Positions 35,420 to 46,403 are shown, counted from the stretch's first letter. The stretch is DNA of 64,000 bases from Nilaparvata lugens (GCF_014356525.2 NC_052511.1:29277960-29341959); one strand, 5' to 3'. The notes: generated by a model not told the origin, from the sequence alone. Numbers and translations are program-made.

Positions 35420-36025
35420 TCGGCCAACTTGTTTATGTAATAGACTAAGCATTAATCAATATCAAAAACAAGTTAGGCTAGATGAGACCTTTATATAAGT
35501 TACGCCACACCAATAAAAAGCCATCGAATATTCCAAATACTAAAAAAGTTCACCACAATAACATATGATCATAAACTGTCAACATTAATAATGTTTTAGA
35601 TTCACAAACAGTTATATGTAAACATATCACCATGAAGTTTTGATGAACATGGCAACATCTCCATGTTGGTGATCATTTAGTAGATTTACAAACATTTCGA
35701 TTTCAAGGTCATAGACAATCCAGCTATGACGAATATATCTATCCTGATGATTCACCAATAATATTATGTGCTGGCTTCAAAATACTGGCTGTGAAAGTAT
35801 TCCATTTTTGAGCTTAACTATCATTAAATGAGAAGTACTTATCACCATGATGATGACTTGTTGGCTTTATGGCTTCGAAATCCGGTTGGTGAAAAATTTA
35901 AATTTTGAGGCTACACTATCAAACCGTGATGAAGCTTCACCATCATTATGTAACATGTTACCACAGCATGGGTGATTGATTTGAAGCTTCACCATCGTTT
36001 TGCGGCAACATGAGGCTTCAGCTCA

Positions 36026-36292
36026 TTACCGCGGCAGGCTGCACATGTCGCATGCATGCAGGTGCGGCATGTTGAGGAAAGTGCAGTGCGGGCAAGTCCA
36101 CTGAGCCGGTCCGCCCTCCATGGGGGTGGACGGATGGGGGGCGTCGGCCATAGCTCCTCCTCCCCCCTCGGCACCCCCGCTCGATGCGGCGATCAGCTGT
36201 TCGACTGTGGCCCAGTGCTCCGAGTGAGACCACTCCAACGCAAGCTCAGCGTCCTTGGTTCGCACCGCTTCCAGTAGCCGGTCCATGTGCTC
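36026..36292 (-). CDS. Npl4: Npl4, terminal exon with NZF zinc finger
   Basis: The acceptor (minus strand TGTGTGCAG|GAG, AG at 36294-36293) opens in phase 0, matching the donor at 44003. The frame reads EHMDRLLEAVRTKDAELAL, then SEHWATVEQLIAASSGG. A Gly/Pro-rich linker follows, then WTCPHCTFLN and HACDMCSLPR before TAA (36028-36026). The last part is a RanBP2-type NZF finger (C-x2-C-x10-C-x2-C). It keeps the Thr-Phe pair and the Met that bind ubiquitin in Npl4. Npl4 with Ufd1 delivers ubiquitinated proteins to the p97/VCP segregase. The exon is GC-rich in an AT-rich neighbourhood. Confidence 0.93.
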   Translation of the reverse strand, partial: EHMDRLLEAVRTKDAELALEWSHSEHWATVEQLIAASSGGAEGGGGAMADAPHPSTPMEGGPAQWTCPHCTFLNMPHLHACDMCSLPR

Positions 36293-37021
36293 CTGCACAC
36301 AAATACATTACACTACATTATAGACTACAGCAATCCAAGTCTACAAATTATTGTATTTTATATACATATTCTATACTTGAGTCGGGGTCAACTTGTAGTC
36401 TATAATTTTTTGTAGTTATATCATAGAGAAATATAGATAGTCTAAGAAGTTTTTCTGGATACAATTACAAATCATATGAATATGATTGGAAAAGAACAAC
36501 CGGCTTGGCCCAAAACTATTCTATTCCCAAATTTTAATATGAATAACTTGTCCAAAAAATAGGTTATGTTTCTATGGTTGACAGTAACAATACACAGTAG
36601 TTGACAGTAATCGTCTTTAGTTAACAAAAATCTACTTGAAATTTGGAACATAAATGACCTTTACCATGGGATATCTACGTATGCTATCTTTTATCTATGG
36701 TTATAGCAGGATCTCCTAAATACCGGACATGTGCCTGTGTGAAAATCTAGGTAAAATGGCGCCGATATGTGGTGGAGTCTCAACTCAGCTGACATTGATA
36801 TGCTGTCATCAGTTTTTAGTATTTAGGGCAAAATTCTCGCCGGTGAGCTCCCCCTGTTATCTCAGTTATTATTAAAGATATAGACTAAAAATTTTTTTTT
36901 AATAAAAGAGGAGGAAAAAAAAGCGCGCTAGCCTATTTCTATACAATTAAATTCGATTTTAATATTAGAAATAGCTGTTTCAAAACTAACCTTATTTTGA
37001 AGAAAGGAGGATTCTTAATAT

Positions 37022-37375
37022 ATTAGTATCTCAACTATTTTTGAAGATATCAACTCAATTTTTTTCTGATGAAAGAAGAAGGAAAAATAGGTGTTGCTTC
37101 TATGAATTTTATTTTAAAAGACTAATTAGAACATAAAAAAAGTTTGAATTTCTCAAGTGAGACTCAACAATAAAGAATGAGGTTATGTTAACAATGAAGA
37201 ATGAACTGTGAATAATGAAGCCAATAGCACAGCTGACTCAGATATGGCCAAATTTAAGATTTCAAAGCGATTGCTCGAATGAATGTTGGCATCAATTCAA
37301 CGTCTTCAAAAGTGATTCAAGAGTAACTGCAGGCAAGCATGGTCATTGAAATACAATATATTTGATGAATTAAAT
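37022..37375. repeat. Internal duplication, copy 1
   Basis: It begins ATTAGTATCTCAACTATTTT and runs through GAATGAGGTTATGTTAACAA, ACAGCTGACTC and AGAGTAACTGCAGG to about 37375. The same landmarks recur in the same order in copy 2 (37514-37661 and 38308-38495). A shorter, more diverged relative may lie at about 36859-36995. Confidence 0.8.
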
Positions 37376-37513
37376 AGAATTTAGATATTATTCTGGGGAG
37401 TTTTCATTAATTTAACTTTAGAATTTCTAAAGCTGACCCTGAAACACAACAGAGATTAGTAATTTTTGATATATGTGATTAACTATTGTATCTCAAAATA
37501 CTGTATTGCACAA

Positions 37514-38495
37514 TATTGTATCTCAACTATTTTTAAAGATATCAATTTTTTTAAAATTGAAGAGGAAGAAAAAATAGGTGTCGGTAATATAAATTTTATC
37601 CTAAAAGATTAATTAAAACATAAAGAAAAACCAAGTTTTAATTTCTGAAGTGGGTCTCAACCTTAGACCAGTTATAGAATAGACACGCTGGGAAGTCCAG
37701 CCTCTGAAGCCAACATCTACTGCCAAATCCACCCATCATGACGTCACAACAGTGACGTCACGCATCGTATGGAAAACTTTCAGATTGTGTCTATTTCAGA
37801 TTCATGGTGTTTTTAGGTTATTTCCAGCTACGGGCAAAGAGGATATCGGTTAAGTTATAATGTGTTATGTGATATCGGCTTTAAAGTTATAATGTGTTTT
37901 GAAAATAATAAGGTACGGTAGCCTACAAAACTAATTTATTGTCATGCTGCAATGAGTTCACTCACATGTTGTGTATAAATTTCAACTTACGCATGAAAAG
38001 ATATTCCACTTTTTCCTAAAAAAATTCAGTGCAATTATATGCTGTGCAGGAGATTACCATTTTCATGAATAAATAACAATCTGCTATGGAAAACAAGCTA
38101 TGTTTAACAACAATGCATTGTTCAACAACAATGTAAGTTAAACACCACAAACACTTACACAACAAACTCAAAAAATTTTCTATAATTTCTATATTATGCG
38201 TCACTGTTGTGACGTCAAGATGGGTGGATTTGGCAGTAGATGTTGGCTTCATCGACTTTCAGTATGAATTTATGAATGAGCCGTGTCTATTCTACAACTG
38301 GTCTAAGGTCTCAACAATGAAGAATGAGGTTATGTTAACAATGAAGTAAGAAGCCAATGCAACAGCTGACTCTGAGATAGTTAAAGAATTCAAAATAAGC
38401 GATTGTTGGAATGAATGTATGCATCAGTTTAACTTCTTCGAAAGTGATTGAAGAGTAACTGCAGGGAATCATGGACATTGAAATACCATATAATT
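37514..38495. repeat. Internal duplication, copy 2, split by a MITE
   Basis: The left part 37514-37661 and right part 38308-38495 together align with copy 1. The 646-bp MITE sits between them with GTCTCAAC repeated on each side. Copy 1 has the undisturbed site (GACTCAACAATAAAG at about 37161), so it shows the state before insertion. Confidence 0.8.
37662..38307. repeat. MITE with 8-bp target duplication GTCTCAAC
   Basis: The ends are CTTAGACCAGTTATAGAATA and the complement of CTTAGACCAGTTGTAGAATA. The inverted similarity extends about 110 bp inward with one poorly matching patch and includes CCAACATCTACTGCCAAATC and TGACGTCACAACAGTGACG. The direct repeat GTCTCAAC is at 37654-37661 and 38308-38315. 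An 8-bp duplication and no transposase suggest a hAT-type MITE. Confidence 0.9.
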
Positions 38496-38830
38496 GATTA
38501 CTACTTGATGAACCAATTAAACCAGTCCCAAGTCATTTACATTTATAGTAATTAAGATGATTGAATAGAATAATTGAACATTGAGACAGGATTCAAGAGT
38601 TGAGATAAAGAGATTTTTCAAAAGGTAGAGATAAGAACTCTATACTCTTGGAGTATAGGAAGAACTTTAAAGTTAAGAGCTGGGAGTTGAAGAAGTGATG
38701 AACAATGTACAAACCTTTACTTTTGATCACATTTTCTTATGACAATGATAAATTTTAATTGAATGAACTCTTGAATAAAGTCAAATAATTACTAACCTGA
38801 ACAAGTCCGACCAAAGCTTACTGAGCCTGG

Positions 38831-39310
38831 GCTAACACCAAGTCTCTCCTAAACTAAGCTTTTTCTAATCTGAGCTTTTCCTAACCTTAGCTTCTCCTAA
38901 ACTAAGTTTTTCCTAACCTAAAGCTTCTCCTAACCTAAGCTTTTCCTGACCTAAGCTCATCTCAACCTAAGCTTTTCCTAACAACCAAAGCTTTTTCTAA
39001 CCTTAACTTTTCCTAACCTAAGCTTTCCCTAACCTTATCTTTTCCTAACCTAAGGTTTTCCTAACCTTGGATTCTTCTAAACTTAGCTTTTCCTAACCTT
39101 AACTTTTCACAACCTAAGGTTTTCCCAATCTAAGCTTTCCCTAACTTGTACTTTTCTTAACCCAAGCATTTCCTAATCTAAACTTTTCCTAACCCAAGTT
39201 TTCCCTAACCTAAGTTTTTTCCTAATCCTTTTTTTCCAACCTAAGTTTCTCCTAACCTAAGCTTTTCTAACCCAAACCTTTGTAACCTAAGTTTTTTAAT
39301 ATCCCCAACC
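38831..39310. repeat. CCTAA-rich minisatellite, about 15-16 bp unit
   Basis: A degenerate tandem array of CTAACCTAAGCTTTTC-like units, roughly 30 copies, ending near CCCCAACCTAAC. Many units contain CCTAACCTAA, two complements of the insect telomere repeat TTAGG. It lies inside the 2.9 kb transposon and shows no coding. Confidence 0.85.
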
Positions 39311-39760
39311 TAACAGAACATTGAATTCTTAGGCTGGAATAAGATAACAATAATTATAAGCTATGTGCATGTGAATTCACGTGCATGAGAATGCACTTGA
39401 ATGCTATGTGAATAAATAAAGTCCAGTTACCCTATCAAATAATTACTTCTTTAATAAGAACCTTATTCAAATTATTAAAAATGATTTTGAAGTGTAATAA
39501 GTTATTAGAGAGAGCTGGAACCTAGATGATGGCAGTAAGTTAGTCTACCACCTACGGCGGCCATCTTGTTCGTATGCTCAGGTCCGGTATTTAGGAAGTC
39601 CTGGTTATAGACATATGCTAGTTTATATAGTTTCAGTGGATTAGTTAAAATGGATTACACCAATTATTATTTGTGGAATTTTTGTTTAAACATAAATTTA
39701 CATCGGCAGCCTTTAGACAAATGAAACAAAAAGTAAGTGATAGGTTCCGCCCAGGATTCC

Positions 39761-39925
39761 AGAATAGAATAGAATAGAATAGAATAGAATAGAATAGAAT
39801 AGAATAGAATAGAATAGAATAGAATAGAATAGGATAGAATAGAATGACTGCCTTTATTTTATACCTGGGAGGGCGAAGTTAGGGCGCAGTCGGCCCTCTC
39901 TTACACTTAACCCTCCAATACAATA
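39761..39925 (-). repeat. (AGAAT)17 microsatellite joined to a retroposon 3' end
   Basis: Seventeen AGAAT units (39761-39845, one variant AGGAT) are followed by CTGCCTTTATTTTATACC, GGCGAAGTTAGGGCGCAG and CTCTTACACTTAACCC. In the minus direction this reads as a retroposon 3' UTR with AATAAA and a (TTCTA)n tail. It is homologous to 19761-19840, which has a different pentamer. The 5' extent is unknown. Confidence 0.7.
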
Positions 39926-41065
39926 CTAAATTATAATTTAACAAGCAATACTCAGTAAAATAAAATGAAACAAAACTATATTTTAAATGAAAAAAAGTAA
40001 AAAAAAATAATAATAAGGGGAATAGTTGAATAAACTTAAAAGTAGAGCATTCTTAAAATGTAAAATAACAAAGATCTGTTCGAATACAACATTTATGACG
40101 GAATATATGGATAGGATGGACGGATAGGATCGAAGAAGCAAAAAAAGAGCAATATGGCTACTACAAACCTTACAAGCAAGATGAGAAAATAAGGAAATTA
40201 ATAAATACTTCTAGCATGAAATTAATTATTTTTGAGAGAGAAAAGTAGTATTTTTTATATCTGTCTTTAGAGTTTACTTTTAAAGTTGAACTTGAATAGA
40301 AAAATTACTCTAAAGTTTACTCTAAAATTACTCTAAAAATTACTCTGAATCTTAAAATTACTCTAAAGAAATTAATTTTGAGACTGAATAAATGAATGTA
40401 TCAAACTATGAAAAGTATGAAAGCATGAGAAGAGAGCTCAAACACACACACACACACCAGGTGAGATATCTCCATGGATACCAGCATAGACGAAAAACAC
40501 CCACATCTTTCATCTATGATGCTAGTCAACGAGCTCAGAATCAACTCTATTTGGACATTAATTTCAAATTGTAAAAAGCAAGTTCAGAATAACGTGATCA
40601 CCGCTGATTTGATAACTGTCAACAAAATCTACCAATTGGGAACGACCAAGCCAAAGACCTTTAAGCCTCGCCCAAGATTCCACAAAATTCGCTGCAATTA
40701 AAATTATATATTATGTTATTTACTTATGTCAAAAGTAAAAATAATATATTTCTGAATACTGTCAACATTGCATAGCTAGAGAGGGATAGCACTATCTGTT
40801 TTATCAAATGATAGAAAAGGATAGCAACACTATAGACAATTAAATACTGCTATTGTAACGTGAACCTCACTCTAGTTACATTACTTGTTAATTTAATAGA
40901 TCATCGGCAGAGGTTCTATTTATTTTCTACCACATACTCACCTTCACAGATACATGAACTCCCAACTTTATAAATAATTAATGTCCACGTATTGAGTAAA
41001 CTTAAATTTGACTTGTACTGGAGAAGTAAGGGTATGAAATAAATATATGTTCATTTGCTTAACTA

Positions 41066-41716
41066 CGAGGGTCATTTTTTTCTACTTCAGATCACATATC
41101 ATCATAACACAGACAATCGGTAGGGAGGTGATTTTCACAGAGCTTGTCATTCTCGCCAAATATATTGTAATCGTTGCGGCTAGATCGTCAATTGTTGTGG
41201 AGTTTAGACCCAAAAACATGGCCACCTCACTTGAGTCTCCCTCTTAGTGCTAGTTATTCATTTTCTCAAACAAAATACAATAGTTTAGCATAAATTTAGC
41301 AAATAATTATTCAAGTTTACGAAGGAAATGTTATCAGTGATGATATTGTGCGTGAATGATGTTGGAAAATTAGATACGTCAGTTGAAATGACTTGACAAC
41401 TCGGCTTCACAGTGCTGGTGCAGACAAACGGCTTCTCCAGCGAACCAAATGGGATAATATCGATAACCCATAATAAAATTCTGACTTAGCCACTAGTAAC
41501 TTATACCTTTTCCCCAAACTCAAGACATGGCTTTGAGGGCAGAGCTTCCAAACTAACGAGAAATTCCAAACAACGTCATCGCCTCAAACTCATTTGGCGG
41601 CAGCATTTTATGAAGAGGATTTTGGTAGGCTGGTCCACTGATATAACAAAAATTTATATTTTATAAACATTCGTTCTTTATTTATTGTCGATCGGAGGTT
41701 CAAAAAATGACCCTCG
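41066..41716 (+). mobile_element. Degenerate mariner-like element
   Basis: The ends CGAGGGTCATTTTTTTCT and AAAAAATGACCCTCG form an inverted repeat, each flanked by TA (41064-41065 and 41717-41718). The ~0.65 kb between them is half the size of a full mariner. Near the right end a FYEEDFGRLV-like peptide (about 41608-41638) resembles the C-terminal region of mariner transposases. I see no intact DDD core. Confidence 0.75.
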
Positions 41717-43202
41717 TATTTATTATGTGAAAGCTGTGCATATTATATAATTAAGCTGCTATTGTATATAAACTCAAGTTCAAATTTACTTCAACTCACA
41801 TCGATTTTGGAATTTTCAAGATTGAAATCTTGCGGTAAATATGAGGTGAAAGAAAGGTTTGGAAGAAATACCTGAACCAAAGGTTCAATAAGAATAAGTG
41901 TGTAGTAATCTTATTTATTATGCCCAAGTGACATCTTTTTAGTTATCGAGTTTGGAAATTTCAATCATCATTTGTAAAGAAACGTCATATTATTAAAAAA
42001 TATTTTAATTTTACAATGAAGCTTATATGGGATTATAAGTGAAATCGCTTGCTTTTACTTATTAAAGTATATTTTTGTGATTATTAATCTCGATATAATT
42101 TCTTTAGTGTTTTTTCGATATTCCCAATATAGTTTTGGAACTTGAAATAGTAAATCATAGATAATATCGAGTAAAAATGAAAGGTAGGTAACGTAACCTG
42201 AAAGCTGAATTTCCAAAAAAAATACCATAAACCTTTCGAAATGTGTCTTGATATTGTAATAAATTTTGTTCATTGACAAATAATAAAGTTCTCATATCTA
42301 TTTCTAGAAGCATAATGGAATTCTCATCACAATTGATTCCATAACATTTGAATGGTTTGTTTTATTCAGCCAATAAGTCTGACGAAAATATTGTAAAGCA
42401 CAACATTGTATATGAACTCTGGAAGAGCCAATTATTCTAGCCATAGTACCACTTGATGAATTTAATAAACATGTAAGAAATTGAAAAATAACACACATAA
42501 CCATTATTGTTTATATTTAGTGATATTTCTAATTTTAACCACTGCTCGTGGTAACGCCACTCGAAAATCATATCAATAGCTATTGTACCAACATGTTATG
42601 GGTAGAGTACTCAGTACTGAAGAGAATCAATCAGAGAAGTCAAGACGTATTTGATCAGCACTTAATGCTTAAATGGTTAAATATTTCATAAAATGTTATA
42701 TTCAATTGAGCCACGAAAAATATTTTGAAATTGGATTATTTGAAGTTCGATCCAATAAATGGGATGAGGAAATACACAAAATTGAAATTTATCTTTCTAC
42801 ATATTTATATAGATCACTGGTTCTCAATAAGTTGTCCGCGAAAGCTCTAGAAGTGGTCCGCGAGGAGTCCGAGGGAAGGAAAATTGATGTTTTATCTTTA
42901 TTAGTGTTTTTTAAAGTAATCTTATTTGTCTATATCGAAGTATAATCAATTTCTCTTCGAAAATGATATATCAAACTCATCTTAAGTTCATAATATTTTT
43001 CCAATCGGTAAAATAAGTGATAAGTTCCAAATGTCCAATGCTATAAGATAGGACTTGAAAGTTTGTTTGGAATCTTAATGGCCGATTTGTACCATGTGAC
43101 CCGAGCTAACCAATCAGAAGCATGACAGTCAATGGCCATACTTTGGGTAATATAGTTACTGTAGGATCAACCAGCCAGTGTGAAGAGATGAGCTCATTTT
43201 CT

Positions 43203-43883
43203 TACTCTAATTGATTTGAGATAGCTGTGTTGAGCCCTGACAAGGGCTGTTTTGGCCCATTCGACCGGGAGACAAGGAATGAGTTGCCAATAGCTAAAGA
43301 GCTAAATAATGCACCAGCAAGACGGCTACAATCTAGGAGGTATCTGAGATTAGATGGTCAGAATGGTCAGGATATTGAAACAATTTGGAAGGCAAGGTGG
43401 TCCTCCTCATCAGTAAAGAATAAACACCTAATTGAGGATCCAAATGTACAGGTGCCAGGGACACTGCTTGGCCGCCGGCAGTGGTGCTGTTTGAACAGGT
43501 TCCGGACATCTACTGGAAGATGCGCCCAGTCTCTTGCCTTATGGGGTTTTACACCTGACCCATACTGTGAATGTGGCGAGATACAGACAATGGAGCACTT
43601 GGTTTCGAACTGCCCTCTGTTCCCATGTGAGGGAGGATTGCAGGAGGTGCATGCGGCAAGTGATATGGGGCTTAAATGGATCGAAGGAGTATTACAGAGA
43701 ATTGACATTTGAGGCAGACCCATAGAGGCCATTCCAAAATATGCAGTAATACTGCATATAGCATACTGTCCTTCAATGTAATATTTGTTTTGTGTTTTTT
43801 TTTAAATTATGACAAGTCATAACTGACGCTTCCACATGCTGGCCCAAAAAGCATAAGCTTATATATATATACTCTAATTGATT
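43203..43883 (+). mobile_element. 5'-truncated LINE with 14-bp target duplication
   Basis: TACTCTAATTGATT occurs at 43203-43216 and again at 43870-43883, bracketing 653 bp of LINE. It is antisense to Npl4 and lies in its last intron about 120 bp downstream of the donor at 44002. The insert ends GCATAAGCTTATATATATA, a TA-rich tail typical of some LINE families. Only the C-terminal end of ORF2 was copied, as expected from abortive target-primed reverse transcription. Confidence 0.92.
43227..43712 (+). pseudogene. C-terminal fragment of LINE ORF2
   Basis: The open frame gives WCCLNRFRTSTGRCAQSL, then PYCECGEIQTMEHLVSNCPL. These are the RT-downstream domain and Cys/His cluster (C-x-C ... H ... 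C) found at the end of many LINE ORF2 proteins. There are no stops before the genuine end, so it is recent, but the RT core is not included. Confidence 0.85.
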
Positions 43884-44002
43884 ACAGGTCAGCTGTTACA
43901 TAAGACTGTTCTCGTTTCACTCGAAAATGTACGTTGAAACGATAAGTTAATGGTCTAAAATTAGCAAGAATTTCAAGTATAAGGATGATTCTTCTGCCTT
44001 AC

Positions 44003-44141
44003 CTTCATCGGCAACATGTCCATTGTAGCTATATACAAAAGGAAATGAAAATCTGACGCAGCAATCAGGAACTGATCAGGATTGAATTGTTGAAGATACG
44101 ATGACAGCTGGGAGAAATCTTGGATTTGACCATCAATTAAC
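44003..44141 (-). CDS. Npl4: Npl4, internal exon
   Basis: On the minus strand the acceptor TTTCAG|G (AG at 44143-44142) and the donor GAAG|GTAAGG (44003/44002) delimit 139 bases: one base completing an Arg codon plus 46 codons. The frame reads LIDGQIQDFSQLSSYLQQF, FLIAASDFHFLLYIAT and ends MDMLPMK, matching the C-terminal part of the Npl4 domain. It is too short to appear as a long open frame. It is identified by homology and by its position and phase between two other Npl4 exons. Confidence 0.9.
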
Positions 44142-44649
44142 CTGAAACCGAAATGATTCTCCCATCAGTAAGTGAATAATATTACATTATAATGAAATGA
44201 ACAAACAATAAATTTCTCATTTTAGCAACTTACTTTACAAAAATATTACTTCTCTAGTTTTCTTTTGTCAATAATATGTTTTTACCGAAAATTGAGTATC
44301 AAGGGATTCCTTGTATGCTGAGGATGGGCCCAGAGCCTTGAAACACGTCCGGAATTTTACAAAAATTAATGCAAGAAGGCCTTTTGCCTCAAATGTGAAA
44401 GTTGAAATTAGTATCTGAGCGAGTTGTAAAAATAGATTTTAGCTATTTCTGAACAGCCAATAATAACAAATTATACATAATGAATAACGAATAACTACAG
44501 CCTTTTTATGCTGAGCAGTATAGAAAACCTTTTTTCTTTTAAAGCATTTATATTATATTTTTGTAGTGAATGATTTGCAATGTTTCAAGTTATTTAGAAA
44601 TCTGAGCTTCATTCCAGCATCCTTTAATGGAATTGTATTATATACTCAC
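44142..44649 (-). other. Npl4 intron
   Basis: A 508-bp intron between the donor at 44650/44649 (AG|GTGAGT) and the acceptor at 44142-44143. Nothing else was seen. Confidence 0.75.
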
Positions 44650-44801
44650 CTATTTTCGACTGGGAAAGGTCTTATATTTGTATCAGAGTTGAACGTGTAG
44701 ACTGGTGTGAGAGGCATTGACGCAGGCACATCAACAAGTAAATATTCAACAGGTAGTGGTCGAGCCAGTCTTGAAACTTCATTGTTGTACGAGTCTTTTT
44801 C
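44650..44801 (-). CDS. Npl4: Npl4, internal exon
   Basis: The acceptor TTTCAG|GAA (AG at 44803-44802) begins in phase 0 and the donor is AATAG|GTGAGT. The frame reads EKDSYNNEVSRLARPLPVEY, LLVDVPASMPLTPVYTF and RPFPVEN, with the last Arg completed by the next exon. The LPVEYLLVDV block is highly conserved in Npl4 and lies in the Npl4 domain that contacts p97. The preceding exon, which would carry most of the protein, was not found to the right in this window, so a very long intron or a gap in recognition remains. Confidence 0.92.
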
Positions 44802-45847
44802 CTGAAACAGCAAAAGTGAAATAAAATTATTTTTGTGAGTCAAAATCAGTCGGTCAATTTCGATAAACTCCATCGCCATTGTCAAAGTTACTTCTCATAA
44901 TATTAATAATAATAATAATAATAACTTGATTAAGATTATTTTATTTGATTGAGGAAAGAAGCTTCATAGATATTTTTACAACTGACCTACAGTCTTGATT
45001 TGATTTTGGCTCTCTGTAGCCAGTTTGAAAGAAAGTCAGATTTATGTAATACAGGAATAGGTTTCTTCAGACAAGAAGATGATAATATAGTTTGGCTTAC
45101 TATTTGATAATTTTACTCGACTAGTTTTTGCTATAGTTTTCTGTCAAATTTATTTTAAAATTAGTATACAGATCCCAGCTTAAGTTACAGCAGTCTGATG
45201 TGCAATTCTACTTACATTCCCAAACAATTTTTATTAGTTAGTTTTATTAATTAGTATGATAAATAGGGTAGTTTGAATATTTTTAGCGAACTAGTTTCGA
45301 GTATGACAATTATTTATCCATTGCAGGGTAGGAGGTTGAAGGGTATAGTTATTATTGGAAAATTTTGCTTTTTCATGAAAGAGATAAGAATGCCTTAAGC
45401 CTTTAAAAAAGGTATATTGAGGATAAGTCCAGTATCTTGGTGTGTACCGTATCAACCAAATGTTCACATATTAAGAGAACACCACTATGCATACACGCAT
45501 GCATACTTATTTATTATTTATTTATAATTTTTACAAAGTAACACTGATTGGGAGAGAAAAACTAAGGATACTCCTTGTACTCTCCCAAATTTAGATAACA
45601 TTTTAAAAGTCCAAAATAGGGTTATGGTTTTACTTTTAAAATTTAGTCCATTTTCACTAAAAAACAATGAAAACTAAGAATTTTAAATTTTGACTGTTAA
45701 AAACATAATGAAAAACAAAAATATCACACTCAAATCACCATAAATTGGAACATTTTTGCGTAATTTGACAAAAGAACTTGACTTGATGAATGTTAACTTG
45801 AAAAACTTAACTTGAGTTGATGAATGCTATTTTAATCTATATAAATA
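44802..45847 (-). other. Npl4 intron, AT-rich
   Basis: There is no gene here. A short (AAT)n run lies at 44904-44923. Reading of both strands revealed no further Npl4-like block. Confidence 0.5.
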
Positions 45848-46353
45848 ACAAGGAAAGTAATAAAAATCGAGCCTCAAATTTTGACATTCAATAACTTTTT
45901 TATGTGAGCACCGAATTTGATGATTTTTTTAAGCTGTGTTCGTTATGTTCAGGACCAGGTTTATGGCCTATCAAATTTATAATCCGACTTCAGGACTCTT
46001 TACTACAGTCCTTCAAAGTTTACATGTAATCCTTATGGGAGAAGATTTGTGAGCTGGCCAGAAAAATAAAAATCAGCTGTTATAATCATTGCGTCATCGC
46101 AGCCGTCGGTAGATAGTAGACAAGAGTGTGTGCTGCTCCATAATCGCTCATGTATTTTTACTTTCCTTAGGTAAGGAAAGTATTGCTTTCCGAAAAAAAT
46201 TAAGGTACCCAAATTTCTAAATTTCTATACGTTTCAAGGTCCCCTGAATCCAAAAAAGTGGTTTTTGGGTATTGGTCTGTGTATGTGTATGTGTATGCAT
46301 ATGTGCATGTGCATGTTATATGTATGTGTATGTATGTGTGTGTGTGTGTGTGT

Positions 46354-46403
<50 letters not shown>

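Larger units (their letters stand above)
32236..36025. other. Intergenic and Npl4 3' flank, mostly nothing seen
   Basis: This is AT-rich DNA without a supported gene. It holds a possible MITE (34390-34583), a run of 13 C (35339-35351) and candidate Npl4 polyadenylation signals. The frame at 32946-33218 has no recognisable features. Confidence 0.45.
36717..39603. mobile_element. 2.9 kb non-autonomous DNA transposon (possibly hAT-like)
   Basis: Inverted ends share CAGGA..TCCTAAATACCGGAC, about 25 bp with three mismatches; a further similar stretch lies inside (AAATGGCGCCG against AGATGGCCGCCG). GTTATAG flanks both sides (36710-36716 and 39604-39610), a 7-bp or, allowing an overlapping G, 8-bp duplication. 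No transposase frame exists. The interior is a 354-bp tandem duplication (one copy split by a MITE) and a long CCTAA-rich minisatellite. Duplication length suggests hAT, but the superfamily is uncertain. Confidence 0.75.
36293..44002 (-). other. Last intron of Npl4 (7.7 kb), filled with mobile DNA
   Basis: This intron lies between the donor at 44003/44002 and the acceptor at 36293-36294. It contains an inverted-terminus element (36717-39603), a retroposon end with (AGAAT)17 (39761-39925), a mariner remnant (41066-41716) and a truncated LINE (43217-43869). The stretches between them (39926-41063 and 41719-43202) are AT-rich. They hold frames at 40392-40701, 42055-42279 and 42673-42945 that I could not relate to any family. 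Confidence 0.8.

Noticed and set aside
36018..36405. Four other frames overlapping the Npl4 last exon
   Set aside because: They are shadow frames of a GC-rich exon. Only the minus frame ending at 36026 has the zinc finger and a phase-matched acceptor.
40392..40701. Possible coding exon after a CA repeat
   Set aside because: There are overlapping frames with no homology, in an antisense Npl4 intron, and the acceptor-like CACCAG is only part of the CA run.
42811..42870. hAT terminus suggested by CACTGGTTCTCAATAAG
   Set aside because: No matching opposite end or target duplication was found nearby.
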